Positions 1 to 7,356 of a stretch of 9,703 nt of DNA are shown here, one piece after another. Position 1 is the first letter of the stretch. The number at the start of each line of letters is the position of its first letter. Made by a program: the position numbers and the translations under genes. The stretch is from NCBI GenBank assembly GCA_030038035.1, contig JASHPP010000447.1, positions 1-9,703 of the forward strand. Reading direction: 5' to 3'. This stretch comes from Trebonia sp. Its GTDB lineage: Bacteria; Actinomycetota; Actinomycetes; Streptosporangiales; Streptosporangiaceae. The notes under the pieces are model-generated. The model made no database searches. It was not told the DNA's origin and saw nothing but the letters and a program-made list of their open reading frames with translations.

Positions 1-1065
1 CCGGCGCACGAGGTCGTCGGCGGGGTCGAGCTCTACAAGTACCGGCCGTACGCGCCGGGCGGCAGCAAGCTCAGCTTCATCACCGAGTACGCCTACTCGT
101 TCGCCGCGACGGCGTGGCAGACGCTCAAGGCGCGCAGGAAAGGCCGGTTCGCGGTCATCCAGGCGTGCAACCCGCCGGACATCTTCTGGCCGATCGCGAT
201 CGTGGCGCGCGCGGTCGACCGCACCAAGTTCGTGTTCGACCACCACGACCTGTGCCCGGAGCTGTTCCTGTCCCGCTTCCCCGGCGGCCCGGCGCTGCCG
301 TACCGGGGCCTGCTGGCGCTGGAGCGCCGCACGCACCGGACCGCGAACCACGTGATCTCCACCAACGACTCGTACCGCGACATCGCCATCCGCAGGAGCG
401 GCAAGGCGCCTCAGGACGTCACGGTCGTGCGCACCGGCCCGGACCCGTCGAAGCTGACGCGCGGCGAGGCCGACCCGCAGCTGCGCCGCGGCCGGGACTT
501 CCTCGCCGCCTACATCGGCGTGATGGGTCCCCAGGACGGCGTGGACATCGTCATAAGGGCCGCCGACATCGTGGTGCACGAGATGAAGCGCGAGGACATC
601 GCGTTCACCCTCATCGGCTCGGGCGACTGCTTCGACGAGCTGGTCGCGCTCAGGGACGAGCTGAAGCTCAGCGGGCACGTCGAGTTCACCGGCCGGGCAC
701 CGGACGAGCTCGTCAAGAAGATCCTGTCGACCGCCGACGTCGGCCTGTCGCCAGACCCGAAGAACCCGCTCAACGACGTGTCGACGATGAACAAGACCAT
801 GGAGTACATGGCCTTCGAGCTCCCCGTGGTGGCTTTCGACCTGCACGAAACCCGGGTCTCCGCCGCCGAGGCGGCCGTGTACGTCACGCCCAACGACGTC
901 CACGAGTACGCCAGGGCGATCGTCGGCCTGATCGACGACGAGGCGGCCCGCGCCCAGCTCGGCAAGTTCGGCCGGGCCCGGGTCGAGGACGAGCTCGCCT
1001 GGTCCCACCAGGAGCGCGCCTACCTCGGCGTCTACGCCCGGATGACCGGCCAGGCGGTGGACTGA
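1..1065 (+). CDS. Glycosyltransferase, GT-B fold, family 4-like (5' partial)
   Basis: The reading frame is open from base 1, so the start codon lies outside the window; 354 codons are visible before the TGA at 1063-1065. The first part (HEVVGGVELYKYRPYAPGG, then NPPDIFWP and FDHHDLCPELF) looks like the acceptor-side Rossmann domain of family 4 glycosyltransferases. A linker with HVISTND leads into the nucleotide-sugar domain: AAYIGVMGPQDGVD, FTLIGSGD, VEFTGRAP, ADVGLSPDP, and NKTMEYMAFELPVVAFD near bases 790-840, which matches the conserved region around the donor-binding glutamate. By family it moves a sugar from a nucleotide donor to a lipid-linked glycan at the cytoplasmic face of the membrane; donor and acceptor cannot be read. 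No membrane segment is seen. An internal ATG/GTG around 202 is not the true start, because conserved GT sequence continues upstream of it. The next gene follows after 3 nt, suggesting translational coupling. Confidence 0.9.
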   Translation, partial: PAHEVVGGVELYKYRPYAPGGSKLSFITEYAYSFAATAWQTLKARRKGRFAVIQACNPPDIFWPIAIVARAVDRTKFVFDHHDLCPELFLSRFPGGPALPYRGLLALERRTHRTANHVISTNDSYRDIAIRRSGKAPQDVTVVRTGPDPSKLTRGEADPQLRRGRDFLAAYIGVMGPQDGVDIVIRAADIVVHEMKREDIAFTLIGSGDCFDELVALRDELKLSGHVEFTGRAPDELVKKILSTADVGLSPDPKNPLNDVSTMNKTMEYMAFELPVVAFDLHETRVSAAEAAVYVTPNDVHEYARAIVGLIDDEAARAQLGKFGRARVEDELAWSHQERAYLGVYARMTGQAVD

Positions 1066-1068
1066 GCC

Positions 1069-2976
1069 ATGTGCGGTATCGCCGGTTGCTACCAGCAGGC
1101 CGACGGGCGCAAGCTGACCGACGTCATGACCGACCGGATCGCGCACCGCGGGCCGGACGCGGGCGGGGTGTGGAGCCACGAGGACGAGCGGGTCTCACTC
1201 CACCTGGGCCACCGCAGGCTGTCGATCATCGACCTGTCCACGGCCGCCGACCAGCCGCTGCACAGCGGCAGCCTGACGCTCACCTACAACGGCGAGCTGT
1301 ACAACTACCGGGAGCTGCGCGCCGAGCTGAGCGCCAGGGGCGTCACGTTCGCCACCCAGTCCGACACCGAAGTGGTCCTGCAGGCGTGGCGGCAGTGGGG
1401 GCCGGCCGCGCTGACCCGGTTCCGCGGCATGTTCGCGTTCGCGCTCGCCGACACGATCACGGGCGAGCTCGTGCTCGCCCGTGACCCGCTCGGCATCAAG
1501 CCGCTGCTCTACCTCGAGCGCGGCGACGGGATCGTGTTCGCGTCCGAGCTCAAGGCGATCACCGCGGCGCTCGGCGCCGAGCTGCGGATCGAGCCGGGCA
1601 CGCTGGTCGCGTCCATGCTCTATTACTGGGTGCCCGAGCAGCGCTGCGCCATCCAAGGGGTGCGCAAGCTGCCGGCCGGCTCCTGGGCCCGCATCAGGCC
1701 GGGGGAAAAGCTTGAGGTCAGGTCCTACTGGCGGGTCCAGGACGCGGCGGCCGAGGCCGCGCACCAGCCAAGCGCGGACCTGCGGGCGGTCATGGAGGAG
1801 TCGGTAAGGGCCCACCTGGTGGCCGACGTCCCCGTGTCGAGCTTCCTGTCCGGCGGCCTTGACTCGAGCATCATCACCGTGCTCGCGCACCGCGACTCCA
1901 GCGCGGTCGACGCCTACACGATCACGTTCCGGCCCGAGGACCAAAAGCTCGAGGCGATGCCGGACGACGCGGTCTACGCCAGGAAGGTCGCCAGGCAGTT
2001 CGGCATCGACCTGCACGAGATCGAGATCTCCCCGGACATCGTGGACCTGCTGCCGAAGATCGTGGACATCCTCGACGAGCCGATCGGCGACCCGGCGGCG
2101 ATCAACACCGTGCTGATGTGCGAGGCGGCGCGCGCGCGCGGCGTCAAGGTCATCCTGTCAGGGATGGGGGCCGACGAGCTGTTCGGCGGCTACCGCAAGC
2201 ACCTGGCCTGCCTGATGGCCAGCCGCTATCACCGGCTGCCCGGCGCCGTCCGCGCACCCGCGCGACTCACGGTAGAACACCTCCCGGTGAGCATCGGCGA
2301 CCGCGGGCTCAGGTACCCGCGCTGGGCCAAGCGGTTCATGACGTTCGCCGAGCTGCCGGAGGAAGCCAGGTTCCGCCGCAGCTACACGCTGTACGACCCG
2401 GACGGGCTGACCGCGCTCGTCGGCCCCGACCTGGCCGTCCACGTCGGCGACGTCGTCGGCGAGCATGCCGCCATCTACGCCGACAACGCGCTGGACGACG
2501 AGGTCAACCGGATGTGCCTGGCCGACACGCGGCTGTTCATGGCGGGGCTTAACCTCACCTACACCGACCGGGCCAGCATGGCGGCGTCGGTCGAGGTGCG
2601 GGTTCCGTTCGTCGACAAGGTCGTCGCCGAGGCGGCGTTCACGATCAGCGGCCGGGACAAGATCCGCGGCAGGGTGCAGAAGGCCGCGCTCAAGGACGCG
2701 GCGGAGAACTGGCTGCCGCACGAGATCACCCGCCGGCCGAAGGCCTCCTTCGGCGCCCCGCTGCGCGCCTGGGTCCGCAACGACCTCAAAGAGCTGATCG
2801 GCGACGTGCTCGTGGCAGGCGAGCTCGTGCAGGCGGGCATGCTCCGCAAGCCCGCGCTGCAACAGCTGATCGCGGACGAGCAGGCGGGCCGCGAGGACTA
2901 CGCCAAGCAGATCTGGCAGCTGCTGTCGATGGAGCTGTGGTATCGCCAGGTACGGGCCGCTGGGGTGGCCGGCTGA
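1069..2976 (+). CDS. asnB: Glutamine-dependent asparagine synthetase-type amidotransferase
   Basis: This is a class II glutamine amidotransferase of 635 residues. It begins MCGIAG, so removal of Met exposes the catalytic Cys2; this fixes the start at 1069, helped by GGTGG at 1056-1060. Ntn-hydrolase landmarks are H48-R49, NGELYNY (74-80) and SDTE (98-101). The ATP-binding synthetase half carries the PP-loop SGGLDSS (261-267) and SGMGADELFGGY (364-375), then RVPFVDK and RRPKASFG further on. All expected catalytic motifs are intact, so it should hydrolyse glutamine and transfer ammonia to an adenylated carboxylate. It is somewhat longer than E. coli AsnB (about 554) and similar to the longer bacterial AsnB-like enzymes. 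It sits inside a glycan cluster, so a sugar carboxylate such as a uronic acid is a likely alternative to aspartate (inference; WbpS-like proteins of O-antigen loci are the comparison). The symbol reflects the family, not proven asparagine synthesis. Confidence 0.93.
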   Translation: MCGIAGCYQQADGRKLTDVMTDRIAHRGPDAGGVWSHEDERVSLHLGHRRLSIIDLSTAADQPLHSGSLTLTYNGELYNYRELRAELSARGVTFATQSDTEVVLQAWRQWGPAALTRFRGMFAFALADTITGELVLARDPLGIKPLLYLERGDGIVFASELKAITAALGAELRIEPGTLVASMLYYWVPEQRCAIQGVRKLPAGSWARIRPGEKLEVRSYWRVQDAAAEAAHQPSADLRAVMEESVRAHLVADVPVSSFLSGGLDSSIITVLAHRDSSAVDAYTITFRPEDQKLEAMPDDAVYARKVARQFGIDLHEIEISPDIVDLLPKIVDILDEPIGDPAAINTVLMCEAARARGVKVILSGMGADELFGGYRKHLACLMASRYHRLPGAVRAPARLTVEHLPVSIGDRGLRYPRWAKRFMTFAELPEEARFRRSYTLYDPDGLTALVGPDLAVHVGDVVGEHAAIYADNALDDEVNRMCLADTRLFMAGLNLTYTDRASMAASVEVRVPFVDKVVAEAAFTISGRDKIRGRVQKAALKDAAENWLPHEITRRPKASFGAPLRAWVRNDLKELIGDVLVAGELVQAGMLRKPALQQLIADEQAGREDYAKQIWQLLSMELWYRQVRAAGVAG

Positions 2977-2991
2977 CTTTCGGGACCAGTT

Positions 2992-2996
2992 AGGGA
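2992..2996 (+). promoter_or_regulatory. Ribosome binding site deciding the start at 3001
   Basis: AGGGA ends 4 nt before ATG 3001. A TTG directly upstream at 2998-3000 is in frame but would sit only 1 nt from this site, so ATG 3001 is preferred. The spacing is slightly short but workable. Confidence 0.55.
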
Positions 2997-3000
2997 ATTG

Positions 3001-5172
3001 ATGAAGCAGATAGCCCAGAACTACAAGTCGGGCGAGCTGGCCGTGCTCGACGTCCCGGCACCCACCTGCCGTCCCGGCGGCGTCCTCGTCCGGTCGCTGT
3101 TCTCGCTGATCTCGACGGGCACCGAGCTGATGAAGGTGTCCGAGGCCAGCATGTCGATGGTCGGCATGGCGCGGGCGCGGCCGGACCAGGTGCGCAAGGT
3201 GCTTGACCAGGTGCAGCAGCAGGGGGTCGTCACCACCTACAAGAAGGTGCTGAACAAGCTCGACTCCTACACCCCGCTCGGCTATTCGCTGTGCGGCGTG
3301 GTGACCGAGGTCGGGGCGGGCGCCGAGGAGTTCAAGGCCGGCCAGCTCGTCGCCTGCGCGGGCAACGAGCACGCGCTGCACGCCGAGTACAACTGGGTCC
3401 CCGTGAACCTGTGCGCGGCGGTGCCGCCAGGGGTGGCGCCCGAACACGCGGCGTTCGCGACCGTCGCCTCGATCGCCATGCACGGCGTGCGCCGCGCCGA
3501 GGTGCAGCTCGGCGAGACCGCCGCGGTGATCGGGCTGGGGCTGATCGGCCAGCTCGTGGTCCGCCTGCTGGTCGCGGCCGGCGTGCAGGCGGTCGGCATC
3601 GACCCGGTTCCCGACAGGTGCCGCCTCGCGGAGAAGGCCGGCGCGGTGGTGGCAGGCTCGCCCGACGAGCTTGACTCCGTGCTGACCGAGCTCGCGCGGA
3701 TCACCGGCGGTCGCGGCGCCGACCACGTCTTCCTGTCCGCTGGCGGGTCGTCCAACGGGCCGGTGGAGACGGCCGTGAAGCTGGCCAGGGACCGCGCCAG
3801 GGTCGTCGACATCGGCAAGATGAAGCTGGACCTGCCGTGGAACGCCTACTACGAGAAGGAGCTCGACGTCCGGTTCTCGCGGTCGTACGGCCCTGGGCGG
3901 TACGACGACAGGTACGAGCTCGAGGGCGTCGACTACCCGGCCGGGTACGTCCGCTGGACCGAGAAGCGCAACCTGGAATCGTTCCTTGACCTGGTCGCCC
4001 GCAACGAGCTCGAGGTGGCCTCGCTCATCGACGGGGTGTTCCCGATGGCGGACGCGGCGACCGTCTACGCGGACCTGAAGTCCGGGACGATCAAGGCGGT
4101 CGGCGTGCTGCTCGAGTACCCGGCCGGGGACGCCCCGGCGCCGGCCACCACCCGCGTGCTAGCCGGCCCGCAGGGCGCGAAGACACCGTCCGTTCGGAGT
4201 GATGAAAAAAAATCCCGTGTGTCAGCCGGGTTCATCGGCGCGGGGAGCTACGCCTCCTCGATGCTGCTGCCGCACCTGGCGAAGCTTGCCACCGTGCGGC
4301 TGGCGCACGTGGCCACCACCACGTCGCTGTCGGCGGTCAACGCGCAGCGCAAGTTCGGGTTCACCACCGCGTCGACGGACGCCGAGGCCGTGCTCGGCGA
4401 CGACAGCCTCGACGTGATCTTCGTCGTCACGCGCCACGCCAGCCACGCGAGGTTCGTGTGCCGGGCGCTGGAGACCGGCAAGGCGGTCTTCGTCGAAAAG
4501 CCGCTGGCGCTGACCCGCGACGAGACCGACAAGATCGCCGAGACGATCGCGGTCACCGGCAACGACCGGCTCATGGTCGGCTTCAACCGCCGGTTCGCGC
4601 CGCTGCTGACCGGGATGAAGAAGGACTTCGGCCCCGCCGCCGCCAGCTCCGCGACACGGTACCTGGTCAACGCGGGAACGCTGGACTCCGGTAGCTGGTA
4701 CCTCAACGAGGAGGCCGAAGGTTCCCGGTTCGCCGGTGAGGGCGGGCACTTCATCGATACGCTGAGCTGGTGGGCGGACAGCCCGCCGGCGCGGGTATAC
4801 GCGGTTCGCGGCCCGGAAAAGGGCGACGTGACGGCGACGTTCCTGTTCGCGAGCGGCGCCACGGGCGCCGTCGCCTACCTGACGGGCGGGAATTCCCGCT
4901 TCCAGAAGGAGACGATGGACGCCATCGGCGGGGGCCGCAGCGCACGGCTGGACAACTTCAAGACGGCCGGGGTCTGGTCCGCACGGGGCAAGAGCGCGGC
5001 GAAGGCCCGCGGCGGCCAGGACAAGGGGCAGCGGGCCGAGATGGCCAGCTTCGTCGAGGCGGTCAGGACGGGCGGGCCCATGCCGATCAGCGTTGACTCC
5101 TTGCTGGCGACCACGAGGGCGACGATCGCCGTCGGCGAGAGCGTGCTGAGCGGGCATCCGGTGCAGGTGTGA
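3001..5172 (+). CDS. Bi-domain oxidoreductase: MDR (alcohol dehydrogenase-like) fused to Gfo/Idh/MocA
   Basis: A 723-residue fusion of two NAD(P)-binding enzymes. Residues 1 to about 375 form a medium-chain dehydrogenase/reductase domain: ISTGTE, GYSLCGVV, a Rossmann motif GLGLIG at 178-183 and DHVFLSAGG. The usual zinc ligands are absent: the GHE motif is replaced by GYS and the early cysteine by serine, so this half is probably not a zinc alcohol dehydrogenase. After a linker (about 376-406), residues 407-723 form a Gfo/Idh/MocA domain: GFIGAGSYA (410-418), EKPLAL (from 499), GFNRRFAP and GEGGHFIDTLSWW, whose lysine and histidine are the usual catalytic positions. Proteins of this two-domain type are found in polysaccharide loci, often beside heparinase II/III proteins (my recollection, not checked). 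A likely role is oxidation, reduction or epimerisation of a nucleotide sugar or glycan sugar in the cytoplasm. It starts 24 nt after the amidotransferase and ends 22 nt before the heparinase-like gene, consistent with one operon. Confidence 0.9.
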   Translation: MKQIAQNYKSGELAVLDVPAPTCRPGGVLVRSLFSLISTGTELMKVSEASMSMVGMARARPDQVRKVLDQVQQQGVVTTYKKVLNKLDSYTPLGYSLCGVVTEVGAGAEEFKAGQLVACAGNEHALHAEYNWVPVNLCAAVPPGVAPEHAAFATVASIAMHGVRRAEVQLGETAAVIGLGLIGQLVVRLLVAAGVQAVGIDPVPDRCRLAEKAGAVVAGSPDELDSVLTELARITGGRGADHVFLSAGGSSNGPVETAVKLARDRARVVDIGKMKLDLPWNAYYEKELDVRFSRSYGPGRYDDRYELEGVDYPAGYVRWTEKRNLESFLDLVARNELEVASLIDGVFPMADAATVYADLKSGTIKAVGVLLEYPAGDAPAPATTRVLAGPQGAKTPSVRSDEKKSRVSAGFIGAGSYASSMLLPHLAKLATVRLAHVATTTSLSAVNAQRKFGFTTASTDAEAVLGDDSLDVIFVVTRHASHARFVCRALETGKAVFVEKPLALTRDETDKIAETIAVTGNDRLMVGFNRRFAPLLTGMKKDFGPAAASSATRYLVNAGTLDSGSWYLNEEAEGSRFAGEGGHFIDTLSWWADSPPARVYAVRGPEKGDVTATFLFASGATGAVAYLTGGNSRFQKETMDAIGGGRSARLDNFKTAGVWSARGKSAAKARGGQDKGQRAEMASFVEAVRTGGPMPISVDSLLATTRATIAVGESVLSGHPVQV
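4205..4212 (+). other. A8 homopolymer at the domain junction of the fused oxidoreductase
   Basis: Eight consecutive A bases encode Glu-Lys-Lys in the linker between the two domains. Directly upstream lie GGAG (4196-4199), and TGA (4200-4202) overlapping ATG (4202-4204) in other frames. Runs of this length are rare in DNA of about 70% GC and can cause polymerase slippage. Whether it does anything is unknown. Confidence 0.5.
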
Positions 5173-5185
5173 GCTACTTACTGGT

Positions 5186-5191
5186 GAGGAG
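5186..5191 (+). promoter_or_regulatory. Ribosome binding site for the heparinase-like gene, ambiguous start
   Basis: GAGGAG lies 3 nt before GTG 5195. A second in-frame GTG at 5213 has a G6 run (5201-5206) ending 6 nt upstream, which is better spacing. Either could be used; the choice changes only six N-terminal residues. Confidence 0.45.
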
Positions 5192-5194
5192 AAG

Positions 5195-7324
5195 GTGAGC
5201 GGGGGGAATAGCGTGAGCGGTTCCGGCTCTGGGAGCGGGTCCCGGCTAGGCTGGTATGCGCGGAGGCTGGGGCGGATGTCGCCTGTCGAGATGACCTGGC
5301 GCGCCCGCGACCAGGCGCTCAAGTCGGCCTGGGCGGGACGTCAGGTGCTGCCGGAACAGGTCGCGGCGATCTGCGCCAGCGGCGTGCCCGCCGGCCGGCG
5401 CCGCTTCAGCGCCGTGCTGCCCGGCGGCACCGCGGCGGCCGTGCCGGATGTCGCGCAGAAGGCCGTGATCGCGGCGGCGGACCAGCTGCTGCGCGGTGAG
5501 TGGGAGGTGCTCGGCGTGCTGCGGACCGATCTGCAGGAGCCAGACTGGTTCCGCGATCCGGTCACCGGACGGCGAAGCGAGCCCCGCCAGTACGCGTTCA
5601 CGATCAACCACCGCTCGCAGGAGCAAACCGGCGACGTCAAGCAGGTCTGGGAGGTCTCCCGGCTGCAGCACCTGACGCTGCTGGCGACCGCGTGGTTCCT
5701 CACCGGGGAGGACATGTACGCCAGGCGGGTGGCGCACCAGCTCCGCTCGTGGTGGCGGGAGAACCCGTTCCTGTCCGGCGTCCACTGGACGAGCGGCATC
5801 GAGGTGGGCATCAGGCTGATCAGCCTCGCCTGGATCCGGCGGCTGCTTGACGGCTGGCCGGACGCCGCCGGCCTGTTCGAGGACGATCCCCTGGCGCTCG
5901 CCCAGATCCGCTGGCATCAGCAGTACCTGGCCGCCTTCCGCAGCCGCGGCTCGTCCGCGAACAACCACGTGATCGCCGAGGCAGCCGGGCAGCTCACCGG
6001 GAGCTGCGCGTTCCCCTGGTTCCCGGAAAGCGACCGCTGGCGCCGTGACGCGGCGGCCCTGCTGGAGAAAGAGCTCATCCGCAACACGTTTGCGTCCGGG
6101 ATCGACCGGGAGCTGGCCACGGACTACCAGTGCTTCGTGGCGGCGCTCGGCCTGCTCGCGGCGGTGGAGGCGGCCGCGGCCGGCCATCCCGTTTCCGACG
6201 CGGTCTGGGCGCGGCTGGCCGCGATGACCGACAGCGGCGCGGCCATGCTCGACGTCAGCTCGCGGGCGCCGCGGCAGGGTGACGGCGACGACGGCCGCGC
6301 GATCCTGCTCGACGCGCCCGCCGAGAACCAGTGGCCACTGCTGCTGGCGCTCGGCGACGCCGTGTTCGGCCGCCTCAACTGGTGGCCCCGGTCCGCGCCG
6401 GGCGTGGGCAGCACGCTCGCCGGCGCACTGGCGGGCGGCCAGCGCGAGGTGCCAGGCAGGCCAGCCCAGCGCCCCTCCCGTTTCGGGGATGCTGGAATAA
6501 CTATCCTCAGAACGGTCCCGGCCGACTCCCCGGAGATATGGTGCCGCTGCGACGGCGGACCGCACGGGTTTCTTTCGATCGCCGCGCACGCGCACGCCGA
6601 CGCGCTCTCGGTGGAGCTGCGCTACGGCGGCGTCGAGATCCTCGCCGATCCGGGCACCTACTGCTATCACGGCGAACCGCTGTGGCGGTCGTATTTCCGG
6701 TCGACGATCGCGCATAACACGGTGGAGATCGCCGGGCGCAGCCAGTCCGTGGAGGGCGGGCCGTTCATGTGGCTGCGGCATGCGCGGACGCTGGAGATCG
6801 ACGTCAAGAACCCCGACCTGAACTGGACCGCGGAGCACGACGGCTACGCCTCGCTCTCGCCGCCTGCCCGGCATCGGCGGACGGTCCGGCTTGACCCCGC
6901 CACGCGCGTCATCGACATCACCGACGTGATCGACGCGGTGGGACACGAGGTCAGGCTGGCGTTCCACTTCGGCCCGCTGGTGCAGGCGGTCCTGGACGGC
7001 GCCCGCGCGGAGCTGACCTGGCCCGACGCGCCTGTTCCCGGCTCGGCCCTGCTGGAACTTCCCGGCGGGCTCGAATGGGGCATTCATCAGGGGGAGACCG
7101 ACCCGATCCTCGGCTGGTATTCGCCGGGGCTTGGCAGGCGGCAGCCCTCGGCCACGCTCGTGGGAACCGGCCATCCTGGCCGGGACCTGCTGTTGATCAC
7201 CCACATCACATTCGCTCATCCTGCTGCAAGGCCTGGGTACGCTCTCGATGACGCGTCGGCATTCAAGACATCATCTGCCAAATCCCAGTACCCCCTATCA
7301 TGGTGCGCGTCCGACGCAAGTTGA
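5195..7324 (+). CDS. Heparinase II/III family protein (polysaccharide lyase-like)
   Basis: 709 residues with the usual two-part layout. After a short Gly/Ser leader, LGWYARRLGRMSPVEMTWRARDQ resembles the N-terminus common in this family. An alpha/alpha-toroid domain (about 70-400) contains SANNHVIAEAAG with N257-H258 and ELATDYQCF with E306 and Y311, positions comparable to the Asn/His and Tyr of heparinase-type active sites. The beta-sandwich domain (about 435-680) contains HAHADALS (H465, H467, D469), LADPGTYCYHG, RSTIAHNTVEI (H507, N508) and GRSQS. By family it would cleave uronic-acid-containing glycan by beta-elimination; the actual substrate is unknown. There is no hydrophobic signal peptide, so as read it is cytoplasmic, and it may edit lipid-linked or internal glycan rather than secreted polymer. 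The last 25-30 residues (from about RPGYALDD) look unstructured and are encoded by DNA of lower GC. GTG 5195 was taken as start; GTG 5213 is equally plausible. Confidence 0.88.
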   Translation: MSGGNSVSGSGSGSGSRLGWYARRLGRMSPVEMTWRARDQALKSAWAGRQVLPEQVAAICASGVPAGRRRFSAVLPGGTAAAVPDVAQKAVIAAADQLLRGEWEVLGVLRTDLQEPDWFRDPVTGRRSEPRQYAFTINHRSQEQTGDVKQVWEVSRLQHLTLLATAWFLTGEDMYARRVAHQLRSWWRENPFLSGVHWTSGIEVGIRLISLAWIRRLLDGWPDAAGLFEDDPLALAQIRWHQQYLAAFRSRGSSANNHVIAEAAGQLTGSCAFPWFPESDRWRRDAAALLEKELIRNTFASGIDRELATDYQCFVAALGLLAAVEAAAAGHPVSDAVWARLAAMTDSGAAMLDVSSRAPRQGDGDDGRAILLDAPAENQWPLLLALGDAVFGRLNWWPRSAPGVGSTLAGALAGGQREVPGRPAQRPSRFGDAGITILRTVPADSPEIWCRCDGGPHGFLSIAAHAHADALSVELRYGGVEILADPGTYCYHGEPLWRSYFRSTIAHNTVEIAGRSQSVEGGPFMWLRHARTLEIDVKNPDLNWTAEHDGYASLSPPARHRRTVRLDPATRVIDITDVIDAVGHEVRLAFHFGPLVQAVLDGARAELTWPDAPVPGSALLELPGGLEWGIHQGETDPILGWYSPGLGRRQPSATLVGTGHPGRDLLLITHITFAHPAARPGYALDDASAFKTSSAKSQYPLSWCASDAS
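7296..7301 (+). promoter_or_regulatory. Possible -10 element upstream of the Wzz-like gene
   Basis: TATCAT matches the TANNNT pattern and lies in a patch of about 50% GC (7261-7310) inside the 3' end of the heparinase-like gene. No convincing -35 is found 16-19 nt upstream (the best is CATCTG-like), so this is a weak guess at a separate promoter for 7357-9703. Confidence 0.15.
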
Positions 7325-7347
7325 CGTGGGCCGTCGGATAGCCGTGC

Positions 7348-7352
7348 GGAGG
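7348..7352 (+). promoter_or_regulatory. Ribosome binding site for the Wzz-like gene
   Basis: GGAGG ends 4 nt before ATG 7357, in the 32-nt gap after the heparinase-like gene. It is the strongest Shine-Dalgarno match in the window and supports this start. Confidence 0.65.
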
Positions 7353-7356
7353 ATAG

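Noticed and set aside
114..1484. Long + strand open frame of 456 codons across the glycosyltransferase and amidotransferase
   Set aside because: It crosses a gene boundary, its product is Arg/Pro/Gly-rich with no motif, and the overlapping frames encode clear enzymes; it is a GC-driven shadow frame.
2128..2140. Alternating GC run of 13 nt (possible Z-DNA)
   Set aside because: It encodes Ala-Arg-Ala-Arg in a normal part of the amidotransferase; short and common in DNA of this composition.
2158..3726. Antisense open frame of 522 codons
   Set aside because: It spans the end of the amidotransferase and the start of the oxidoreductase on the opposite strand, with low-complexity His/Arg/Gly-rich sequence and no family motif; typical of high-GC third-position bias.
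7167..7183. Perfect inverted repeat CCGGCCA-TCC-TGGCCGG
   Set aside because: A 7-bp stem with a 3-nt loop inside the heparinase coding sequence, with no T-tract and no gene end nearby; expected by chance at this GC.
5246..7219. Antisense open frame of 657 codons inside the heparinase-like gene
   Set aside because: It mirrors the sense gene almost completely, shows no recognisable domain, and has the skewed composition of shadow frames.
7321..7326. TTGACG as a -35 element before the Wzz-like gene
   Set aside because: No -10 like sequence lies 16-19 nt downstream (about 7343-7351 is G/C-rich and includes the ribosome binding site), and it overlaps the heparinase stop codon.
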